From NCBI GenBank assembly GCA_016234975.1, contig JACRND010000131.1, positions 1 through 12,891 of the forward strand: a stretch of 12,891 nt of DNA. The letters run 5' to 3'. The notes below the pieces were generated by a model. That model ran no database searches, had not been told where the DNA came from, and saw only the letters and a program-made list of their open reading frames with translations. Every line of letters starts with the position of its first letter. Position 1 is the first letter of the stretch. The DNA is from Nitrosarchaeum sp. Lineage in GTDB: Archaea; Thermoproteota; Nitrososphaeria; Nitrososphaerales; Nitrosopumilaceae. The position numbers and the translations under genes were made by a program. This document shows positions 7,730-12,891 of the stretch, in pieces.

Positions 7730-7737
7730 TTATATTT
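7730..7737 (-). promoter_or_regulatory. TATA box of SRP RNA
   Basis: The minus strand reads AAATATAA, centred about 24 bases before the inferred SRP RNA 5' end at 7709. This agrees with archaeal promoter spacing and supports the end set by helix 1. Confidence 0.6.
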
Positions 7738-7843
7738 GCATAGCGAGTACCATCATCTTGTATCATGCATGAATCAGCGTGTTTTTTAAAATTCATAAAT
7801 GACACTGTTAATTCTTTAGGTAGATTTCCAATTTTCCTTTAAG

Positions 7844-7885
7844 GTGTTAAGTTAGGAACATGTTGTGTTAAGTTAGGGAGATGAG
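7844..7885 (+). repeat. Tandem repeat, two 21-base units
   Basis: GTGTTAAGTTAGG occurs at 7844-7856 and again at 7865-7877, a period of 21 bases, or two DNA turns. The remaining 8 bases of the units differ. A related GTGTTAAGCTA lies at 9019-9029, beyond vapBC. The role is unknown. It could be a protein-binding site or the remnant end of a mobile element. Confidence 0.6.
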
Positions 7886-7938
7886 ACCTCCTAGTTAAAG
7901 ATAAGAAGACCCTTCTTGAAAAATCAGAAAACATCATA

Positions 7939-8181
7939 ATGATGGACAATGAATTTGACGATTTACAAGATTTTTCTAAGAAATCATCAAAGATTTGATT
8001 AAACAAAAATGATAATATTTGGAATCAGTACTTGAAATGATTCATCAGAGATATCATGTGTTTCTCTTTTCTGGCATGAACTCAAAAGTTAAAGAAGAAT
8101 GGTGATCTTGTACATTCAATTATTTCAAATCATATTGTGATTTATGGTAAAGGTTTGGAGAGTGTCATAAAACAACCCTAA
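7939..8181 (+). pseudogene. Possible broken gene with three in-frame TGA stops
   Basis: One frame starts at ATG (7939) with MMDNEFDDLQDFSKKSSKI and runs 80 codons to TAA at 8179-8181. It is broken at 7996, 8038 and 8077, and all three stops are TGA. Between the stops it reads like protein: NKNDNIWNQYLK, FIRDIMCFSFLA and KLKKNGDLVHSIISNHIV. Each TGA could be a CGA arginine codon after a single C-to-T change. I do not recognise a family. A chance frame in AT-rich noncoding DNA is a serious alternative. Confidence 0.3.
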
Positions 8182-8245
8182 CTATTTTTGAATTATAAAT
8201 AATGCAAGTTTTAATACCTTTTAATTTTTTCCGTGTCCCTGATTA

Positions 8246-8647
8246 TTATTCATCTGATGTAGAAACTTTGATCTTGCAATTTGATGCTGTCTTTTGTAAT
8301 TTTCTATCATCTGTGACCAGCTCAAGACTGTGTTTTTTTGCAAGAGTAAGATATGCCGAATCATAAAATGATTGCCCTACATCAACTGACAATTCTTTCA
8401 CATCTTCTTCGACATCTTTTATATTCAGAATCTTCATGTTGGATATAACCTTCAGACAAGCATCTAAAAGCGTACAGGCTTCTATTTTGGTAATCTTCTT
8501 TTGCAAGTAGGAGAGTTTCCATATGCTATTGCCAAGCTCATATGTGGTGAGATCAAGTATTGCCTGTCCTGACAAAACAGAAAGTGATTTTGAGCCTTTA
8601 TTTAACAGCAGGTTTAGCAGTGCACTAGTATCATAGAGTCTTTTCAT
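8246..8647 (-). CDS. vapC: VapC-type PIN-domain toxin (ribonuclease)
   Basis: This 133-aa PIN-domain protein is predicted to be the toxin of a type II toxin-antitoxin pair, a metal-dependent RNase that cuts RNA when its antitoxin is lost. The acidic active-site residues are in place: Asp6 in LYDTSALLNLLL, Glu37 in TTYELGNSIWKL, Asp96 in SFYDSAYLTLAKK and Asp113 (or 114) in LVTDDRKL. Length is normal for VapC, and the domain fills the protein. The start lies 8 bases after the stop of the antitoxin gene, so the two are one operon. Sampled stretches have about 38-40% GC against 22-25% in gatE and cutA, a hint of transfer. A solitary PIN nuclease is excluded by the adjoining antitoxin. Confidence 0.92.
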   Translation of the reverse strand: MKRLYDTSALLNLLLNKGSKSLSVLSGQAILDLTTYELGNSIWKLSYLQKKITKIEACTLLDACLKVISNMKILNIKDVEEDVKELSVDVGQSFYDSAYLTLAKKHSLELVTDDRKLQKTASNCKIKVSTSDE

Positions 8648-8655
8648 TTCTTCTT

Positions 8656-8883
8656 TTATCTTTCATCTCTTGATGATCTAACGGCCTTTATGGCGTCTCC
8701 CCTTCTTATTTTGGAACCAATCTTACTACTAATCTCATCAAGCTGGGAGGATAGCATCTGGTTTTCCATGGTTCTAATTTTCTCCTCTAGTACCTCTCTT
8801 ACGAGTCTTCCAATCTGTATGCCGTACTTGTCTGCTTTCTTTTTTAGCTCTTCTGGAATCTTGGCTGAAACTACCGTACTCAT
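8656..8883 (-). CDS. vapB: VapB-type antitoxin, ribbon-helix-helix-like
   Basis: The 75-aa protein has the layout of a ribbon-helix-helix antitoxin. A short N-terminal strand (TVVSAKIPEEL) is followed by a first helix (EELKKKADKYG) and a second helix (IGRLVREVLEEKI). A flexible, charged C-terminus (about 46-75) ends in GDAIKAVRSSRDER, which should thread into the VapC active site. It should neutralise the downstream toxin and, with it, repress their shared promoter. It is the first gene of the vapBC operon and starts at ATG (8881-8883). A 14-base-period repeat overlapping the start codon and TATA region is the likely operator. I cannot tell the exact VapB subfamily. Confidence 0.88.
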   Translation of the reverse strand: MSTVVSAKIPEELKKKADKYGIQIGRLVREVLEEKIRTMENQMLSSQLDEISSKIGSKIRRGDAIKAVRSSRDER

Positions 8884-8884
8884 A

Positions 8885-8930
8885 GTATTATATTATAGGT
8901 ATTACCTTAAAAGTATTACCAAAATAGTAA
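8885..8930. promoter_or_regulatory. vapBC promoter with 14-base-period operator repeats
   Basis: GTATTA occurs at 8885, 8899 and 8913, exactly 14 bases apart. At the next step (8927) GTAAACC is a partial fourth copy. Copies 2 and 3 extend to GTATTACC, and copy 2 with its preceding base (GGTATTACC) is nearly self-complementary. The candidate TATA box, TTTTAAGG on the minus strand at 8905-8912, lies between copies 2 and 3, about 25 bases before the vapB ATG. A repressor bound here would block the promoter, as expected for VapBC autoregulation. Confidence 0.6.
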
Positions 8931-9109
8931 ACCACAGGTGATATTAGATATTGTTCTAACGCCAAACCAACTCATATTGTATTTTCCAACATTTGTCAGA
9001 TGACATGAATCAGTTATTGTGTTAAGCTAAAAGGATTATGCTACAAGATAGAGATAATGAGATCTGAAACAGAAAGAGATCATCAACTTGTTGATAATTC
9101 ACATTTGCA

Positions 9110-10024
9110 TTAGGTTTGATTTCCTTTTAGTTTTAAAACCATATCACAAACAGAGCAGATCTTCCCGGTGCATTCATTGCCGCATTTCACACAAATTGTC
9201 TTTTGTTTATAGTTGGTATCTTTTACAATTTGAGATACTTTGATTATTGATTGATAGAGATTATTTTTAATTCCACTATGCTGACCTTCTAACGAATTTA
9301 GGAATTCACGAATCTCTGTTCTTATTCCCTCATTCATGTGTGGACAAGGCTCTGATTGAAATGGAATATCGTTTGTAAATGCATAAAATACAATTTCAGA
9401 TTCATAAATCTCACAAAATGGTTTTATTTTTCTCAATGTATTGCTAGAAGTGTCAGGATCCATCCAACCTATTTTGTTGGTATCTCCAGATAACATGTTT
9501 ATTACAAATGTTTGTAATGTGTCATCTAAATTATGTCCTGTGGCAATTACATCTGCACCAATATCTTTTGCTGCATGATCAATTGCACGTCTTCTTAAAG
9601 TTCCACATATTGAACATGAAGATGTTTTTTCACTTCCTCTCAAATCTAATGCTTCATCCAATGTTAAATCAAACAATTCTTTGTAAGAAAAAACTTTGTG
9701 CTCCACATTTAATTTAGAACAAAACGCTTGGACAATCTCTAATGCCTCATTTCTATATCCGGGAATTCCCTCATCAATTGTTATTGCCTTAATTCTAAAA
9801 TTATGTGTGGCAGCCATCTGATTAATGACATTGAGCAAAGCAAGTGAATCTTTGCCACCAGATACTGCAACAGCTACTAGTTCATCATTCAGAATCATAT
9901 TATATTTTGAAATAGTTTTTGCAGTTTTTCTTAGGATGGAATTTGAAAAACACTTTGAACATAATGTTTCTCCAGAATATTTGCGAGTGTATGCTGCTTG
10001 ATTTTCACACCTATCGCATTTCAT
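9110..10024 (-). CDS. ncs6: tRNA 2-thiolation enzyme, Ncs6/TtuA type
   Basis: This 304-aa protein belongs to the TtcA/TtuA/Ncs6 family, which adenylates a tRNA uridine and replaces its oxygen with sulfur. Archaeal members take sulfur from a ubiquitin-like carrier. An N-terminal zinc finger has Cys3, Cys6, Cys22 and Cys25. The PP-loop is VSGGKDS (54-60). Cys137 and Cys140 (SSCSICGTLRRRAI) and Cys227 (SEPCPH) are the expected iron-sulfur cluster ligands. ATGHNLDDTLQTF is also typical. A second zinc finger (CVKC at 278-281, CSVC at 290-293) closes the protein. I chose the ATG at 10022-10024; a TTG four codons upstream would also be in frame. Bacterial TtcA lacks these zinc fingers, so the TtuA/Ncs6 branch is preferred. 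Whether the target is U34 or U54 is not decided. Confidence 0.93.
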   Translation of the reverse strand: MKCDRCENQAAYTRKYSGETLCSKCFSNSILRKTAKTISKYNMILNDELVAVAVSGGKDSLALLNVINQMAATHNFRIKAITIDEGIPGYRNEALEIVQAFCSKLNVEHKVFSYKELFDLTLDEALDLRGSEKTSSCSICGTLRRRAIDHAAKDIGADVIATGHNLDDTLQTFVINMLSGDTNKIGWMDPDTSSNTLRKIKPFCEIYESEIVFYAFTNDIPFQSEPCPHMNEGIRTEIREFLNSLEGQHSGIKNNLYQSIIKVSQIVKDTNYKQKTICVKCGNECTGKICSVCDMVLKLKGNQT

Positions 10025-10066
10025 AAAATTATGCAATTTTTTTCATTAATGATTCTTTAGGTATTT

Positions 10067-11269
10067 TTAGATAGTAAACCAGCCTGATTTGATATATGAT
10101 AATGCAATATTCAGGCCAAATAATCCAAACGTGAATGCGTAAATTCCCCACATTGTTATATTTACTGCGTTATCTGAGATTTTTTTATCGATAATAGTGT
10201 GGATGAATTTTCCTCCGTCTAAAATTGGTAGTGGCAACATGTTGATCACTCCAATAAAAAATGAAATCATCCATAACCATAACAAGAACATTGAGACTGC
10301 CGGATCCTTCCATTCAATAAAATTCAAAACAGGTTTGTATGCAAATGAATTATCTCTTATAATTCCAATTAATCCCTTCTGAGGATCTTCAGGTGATGAT
10401 ATCACTTCTACAGAAAATTGTTTTGCCTGTCCCTCTCTGAGTACTGAAACTTGGGCAATTTCACCAGGCTTTAGATCTGCCTTTTGAAAATCTAACGGAC
10501 TCAGTATGTGAATTCCATTAATTGAAGTAATGACATCGTTTGCTAGTAGCCCTGCTTTTTCTGCTCCTGAATCTTTAATTATTGAAAGTACCAATACTCC
10601 ATCTGGTAAATCATAAAATGTACTTAGTAACGGTTCAGGTACGACCATTGCAAAGAAAGGATTTGTCAATAATATAGCTCCTAACACCAATGCAAAGATC
10701 ACATTTGAAGTAGCTCCTGCACCTATGACTCTTAATTTTGAAATCTTTTTTGCCTTGTTAAATTCCTCCTCATCCGGCTCTACAAATCCTGCAAACATTG
10801 CAATAAATATTGCAAATCCACCTGTTTTGATCTTAATTTTTTCTAGTGTTGCAACAATACCGTGAGCACCTTCATGAACAACCAAAACAATTGGTATTGA
10901 AAGTAAAAAGTATAGAATTGATGATGAAGATGTCAAAGTTACACCGGGAATTAATACTGTTAATTGTGAGAATTCAGTTGGGGCTACAAAATATTTTGAA
11001 ACATTTGATAGCAAAAACCAAAATGCAAAACCCATCATAAGAAAACCAGCAACCACACTAACATTAGCAAAAACTTTGATTCCTCGCCTGGTCCGTCCTA
11101 GAATTTTTGTTAGAACAGATTGTACTTGCTGATTCTTGTATACTAGACTGTATATTTTTAGCTCAAAGCCATGCTTTTCTAATTTTAATCCCTTAGCAAC
11201 TCCTAAAATTACTGCCCATGCTATTAACACATAGATAATCGAATTTTGAGTAATAAAATCAAGGTTCAA
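10067..11269 (-). CDS. Site-2-protease family (M50) membrane metallopeptidase with PDZ domain
   Basis: This 400-aa integral membrane protein is predicted to cut substrate helices within the membrane. The zinc site is HEGAH (132-136) inside a membrane segment, completed by LDGG at 350-353 (LPLPILDGGK) in a later one. Membrane segments are visible at about 10-27, 70-88, 118-140, 150-162, 182-212, 326-348 and 372-392. A PDZ domain (about 225-290, GVLVLSIIKDSGAEKAGLL) lies between the two active-site segments. The start is TTG: an in-frame TAG lies nine codons upstream and no ATG intervenes, and this start keeps the first membrane helix whole. It is divergent from cutA across 42 bases and lies 42 bases before ncs6. 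The substrate is unknown. Signalling or membrane quality control are family roles. Confidence 0.92.
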   Translation of the reverse strand: MNLDFITQNSIIYVLIAWAVILGVAKGLKLEKHGFELKIYSLVYKNQQVQSVLTKILGRTRRGIKVFANVSVVAGFLMMGFAFWFLLSNVSKYFVAPTEFSQLTVLIPGVTLTSSSSILYFLLSIPIVLVVHEGAHGIVATLEKIKIKTGGFAIFIAMFAGFVEPDEEEFNKAKKISKLRVIGAGATSNVIFALVLGAILLTNPFFAMVVPEPLLSTFYDLPDGVLVLSIIKDSGAEKAGLLANDVITSINGIHILSPLDFQKADLKPGEIAQVSVLREGQAKQFSVEVISSPEDPQKGLIGIIRDNSFAYKPVLNFIEWKDPAVSMFLLWLWMISFFIGVINMLPLPILDGGKFIHTIIDKKISDNAVNITMWGIYAFTFGLFGLNIALSYIKSGWFTI

Positions 11270-11281
11270 ACTAATTGTTAA

Positions 11282-11306
11282 TTTTTTAAACTACGGTCAT
11301 TTATAG
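11282..11306. promoter_or_regulatory. Interlocked divergent promoters of the M50 peptidase and cutA
   Basis: For cutA, TTTTTTAAA (11282-11290) is centred 26 bases before its ATG, so that mRNA is probably leaderless. For the peptidase, TATAAA on the minus strand (11301-11306) is about 34 bases before its TTG, giving a leader of about 10 bases. Each TATA box lies between the other gene's TATA box and its start codon. Confidence 0.5.
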
Positions 11307-11311
11307 TTATT

Positions 11312-11620
11312 ATGAAACCAATCATAATTATCTCAACTTACCCCGATAAAAAATCAATTACTAAAATTGCAAACGAGTTAATACAAAATAAGATCGTTGC
11401 ATGTGTTAACATTACTAAAATTTCATCAATTTATTCTTGGCAAGGAAAGATTGAAAATACATCTGAATATCTTGCATTATTTAAAACCATACAAAAAAAC
11501 AAAAAACTTCTTAAAGAAAAAATCAAATCAACTCATCCTTATGATGTTCCTGAAATTGCTGAAATTAATATTACATCAATAAACAAATCTTATCTTAAAT
11601 GGCTAGTAGAATCAACTTAG
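11312..11620 (+). CDS. cutA: CutA1 family protein (divalent cation tolerance)
   Basis: CutA1 proteins (102 aa here) are small, very stable trimers of ferredoxin-like fold. Bacterial members were linked to copper tolerance, but the biochemical role is unsettled. The family pattern is clear: IIISTYPDKKSITKIANELI at the N-terminus, KIVACVNITKISSIYSWQGKIE in the middle (28-48), then the conserved aromatic and KT (ALFKTI), and HPYDVPEIAEI near the end (75-85). The ATG start gives the usual length, and a TATA box lies 26 bases upstream. It is divergent from the M50 peptidase. Its TAG overlaps the TAA of pelota by 4 bases, tail to tail. Confidence 0.95.
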   Translation: MKPIIIISTYPDKKSITKIANELIQNKIVACVNITKISSIYSWQGKIENTSEYLALFKTIQKNKKLLKEKIKSTHPYDVPEIAEINITSINKSYLKWLVEST

Positions 11621-12669
11621 GATTCTATGGCATAACGCAGCAAAGAAACTATTCCTCCCAATCCAGTTACTCTAAGACCAATATCTGTTGATGAATCAAC
11701 ACTGTAAGTTTTCACACCTTTACTTTCTGCATCATTAAGAAGTTCTATGACTTTTTTTTCGTCATTTGTTTGAATTGCTTTATCTGAAAAAACAAGTAAT
11801 TCAACGGCACCAAATTGGTTTGCTTTGAGTGTTTCCTCAAATCCCATAGTGAATTTTCTGCTTTTTTTGTTCGCTCTTAGCATGATCTCATCAATAATTG
11901 AAGATACTTTACCTATTTTACTCTCTGACATTATTTCTTTCATAGTTTGAGACTTTGTAAAGGTGTATATTCCATCTTCCCCACCTGAGTCAATTCCCTC
12001 TGCAATCTGAATTTTATATTTTTGAGCATTTGGAGATTTTTGAAGAAAATTAGAAAATCTCTTCTTTGTTTCTCCTGGACCAAAAATAATCATAGAATCT
12101 GTCTCTTTAACTATCGAAAATACTGCTTGTTGAATTTGCTCAAAGAATTTTTCAATATTGAAATTTGTTTTGTATCTCTTTCCTCCAGAGCCAGAATAAA
12201 TATTTGGAATAAATTCTAAATGCGTTCCCCTTAGTCTTGCAATACCGCAATCTCCCGTATCAATTGCAATTAACACAAAGCCCATTTGCTTGTTATTTGA
12301 TTCAATTAGATTTTTCTCAATTGGTAGCCATTTTCTTTTTGTAATTGTAATTCCGTCATTTACTTTGAGAATAAATGAATGATGTGAGCCATGAGGTATT
12401 GATTCATTATTTGATTCTAATATGGTACCACCAATTCTTAATCTATCTAGAACATCATCTAGCGATATTTTTTCTACATTAAGTGCAATTCTTACTCTAA
12501 TTCTTTCTCCCTTGTCAGGTCTTGCATAATCTTTTTCTAATTTGATTACTCTTGTAGTGTCACCTACTATTCTATCTCCTTCTTTGATCACACGGCGCAA
12601 ATTCAATAAATCATCAGAATCTTCTGGCATTACAGAAATTGAATTTTCATCAATTATTTTTGTAATCAT
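11617..12669 (-). CDS. pelA: Pelota (Dom34) ribosome rescue factor
   Basis: Pelota enters the A site of stalled ribosomes and, with aEF1A and ABCE1 in archaea, splits them so that the mRNA and nascent chain can be cleared. The 350-aa length is typical. The N-terminal Sm-like domain (1 to about 125) includes the loop around IPHGSHHSFIL. The central eRF1-like domain (about 128-255) starts FVLIAIDTGDCGIARLRG and includes SMIIFGPGETKKRF. The C-terminal domain (about 258-350) has AVELLVFSDKA, then ends GLGGIVSLLRYAI. It lacks the GGQ hydrolysis motif that would mark a release factor. It starts at ATG, 32 bases after the upstream gene on the same strand, and may be cotranscribed with it. Confidence 0.96.
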   Translation of the reverse strand: MITKIIDENSISVMPEDSDDLLNLRRVIKEGDRIVGDTTRVIKLEKDYARPDKGERIRVRIALNVEKISLDDVLDRLRIGGTILESNNESIPHGSHHSFILKVNDGITITKRKWLPIEKNLIESNNKQMGFVLIAIDTGDCGIARLRGTHLEFIPNIYSGSGGKRYKTNFNIEKFFEQIQQAVFSIVKETDSMIIFGPGETKKRFSNFLQKSPNAQKYKIQIAEGIDSGGEDGIYTFTKSQTMKEIMSESKIGKVSSIIDEIMLRANKKSRKFTMGFEETLKANQFGAVELLVFSDKAIQTNDEKKVIELLNDAESKGVKTYSVDSSTDIGLRVTGLGGIVSLLRYAIES

Positions 12670-12701
12670 GATATTATTCTAGTAAACAGAAACAAAAGAG
12701 T

Positions 12702-12891
12702 TTAGTTTGTAACTTCACTGGTTTTTGTCTCTTCAGTTTTTTTCTTGAGGTAATTTTCAACCCAATCCAAGGTAAGGACGCCTGATTCAGCTAGATTTGT
12801 TAAAGAATTTGCAGAGGCTTCACCTACCACCTTTCCATTATTTTTTCTTAATTGACGCCACTTTAGTGCAGTATTTCCACTCTTTGAATTA
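12702..12891 (-). CDS. C-terminal part of an unidentified protein (partial)
   Basis: A minus-strand frame is open from the window edge to TAA at 12702-12704, giving 62 residues. It includes TALKWRQLRKNNGKVVGEAS, then SLTNLAESGVLTLDWVENYL, and ends in a charged tail (KKKTEETKTSEVTN). The first part could be a basic helix followed by a short strand. The tail looks disordered. Its codons have the same AT-rich character as the neighbours, and it sits 32 bases before pelota on the same strand. Both points support it being a real gene and possibly in one operon with pelota. I do not recognise the family. Confidence 0.7.
   Translation of the reverse strand, partial: NSKSGNTALKWRQLRKNNGKVVGEASANSLTNLAESGVLTLDWVENYLKKKTEETKTSEVTN

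Larger units (their letters stand above)
7741..8245. other. 505-base region without an intact gene
   Basis: Between the SRP RNA promoter and the end of vapC no intact reading frame of convincing coding character exists on either strand. It holds a 10-base perfect palindrome TCATGCATGA (7763-7772), a tandem 21-base repeat (7844-7885) and a possible broken gene (7939-8181). In this otherwise tightly packed segment such a gap suggests decayed accessory DNA. Confidence 0.6.

Noticed and set aside
7996..8079. In-frame TGA codons read as selenocysteine
   Set aside because: No SECIS-like structure or selenoprotein resemblance; a broken gene or a chance frame is simpler.
9079..9097. Inverted repeat ATCAA-CTTG-TTGAT after ncs6 as a terminator hairpin
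   Set aside because: The stem is only five base pairs with no T run following on the ncs6 strand; archaeal termination relies on T tracts.
10025..10036. Upstream TTG start for ncs6 adding four residues
   Set aside because: The ATG at 10024 places the zinc-finger MKCDRC at the very N-terminus as expected, so the TTG extension is less likely.
1..12891. CRISPR array, intact insertion sequence or prophage
   Set aside because: No regularly spaced long repeats, transposase or phage structural genes were seen.

Overview
The window looks like a compact, AT-rich archaeal chromosome segment. GatD/GatE (the archaea-specific Glu-tRNA(Gln) amidotransferase), Pelota, a two-ring Cdc48 ATPase, an archaeal-type ribosomal protein L2 and a long archaeal-type SRP RNA all point to Archaea. 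TATA-like boxes sit about 20-30 bases ahead of most start codons, which fits mostly leaderless mRNAs. The low GC, tight packing and small CxxC zinc-ribbon protein best fit a marine or soil ammonia oxidiser of the Nitrosopumilus type (Thaumarchaeota/Nitrososphaerota). That placement is an inference from overall character; no diagnostic gene such as amoA is present.

Left part (1-5860). The C-terminal end of an unidentified gene runs into a convergent 56-residue zinc-ribbon protein. A tRNA-Leu(CAG) gene follows. Three large genes are then all read leftwards in the order cdc48, gatD, gatE. GatD and GatE together convert Glu-tRNA(Gln) into Gln-tRNA(Gln). Cdc48 is the protein-unfolding motor of the archaeal cell.

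Middle (5861-7740). Divergent from cdc48 is rpl2, standing alone with no L23 or S19 neighbour and starting with TTG. Acylphosphatase follows, convergent with a DUF5655-like protein. Next, on the minus strand, is the SRP (7S) RNA at 7394-7709, whose 3' end abuts the promoter of the DUF5655-like gene.

Accessory island (about 7740-9109). This is the only loosely packed part. It holds a tandem 21-base repeat, a possible broken gene with three TGA stops, and a vapB-vapC type toxin-antitoxin pair. A 14-base-period direct repeat overlaps the vapB promoter and is a good operator candidate. A sequence related to the tandem repeat recurs on the far side of vapBC.

Right part (9110-12891). Housekeeping genes resume: an Ncs6/TtuA-type tRNA 2-thiolation enzyme, a site-2-protease-family membrane peptidase with a PDZ domain, a divergent cutA, convergent pelota (ribosome rescue), and the C-terminal part of an unidentified gene. 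Much of the window concerns translation and its quality control: tRNA-Leu, GatDE, L2, SRP RNA, Ncs6 and Pelota. I see no CRISPR array, no intact insertion sequence and no clear novel multi-gene system. The most notable items are the vapBC island, the overlapping convergent stop codons and the interlocked promoters.
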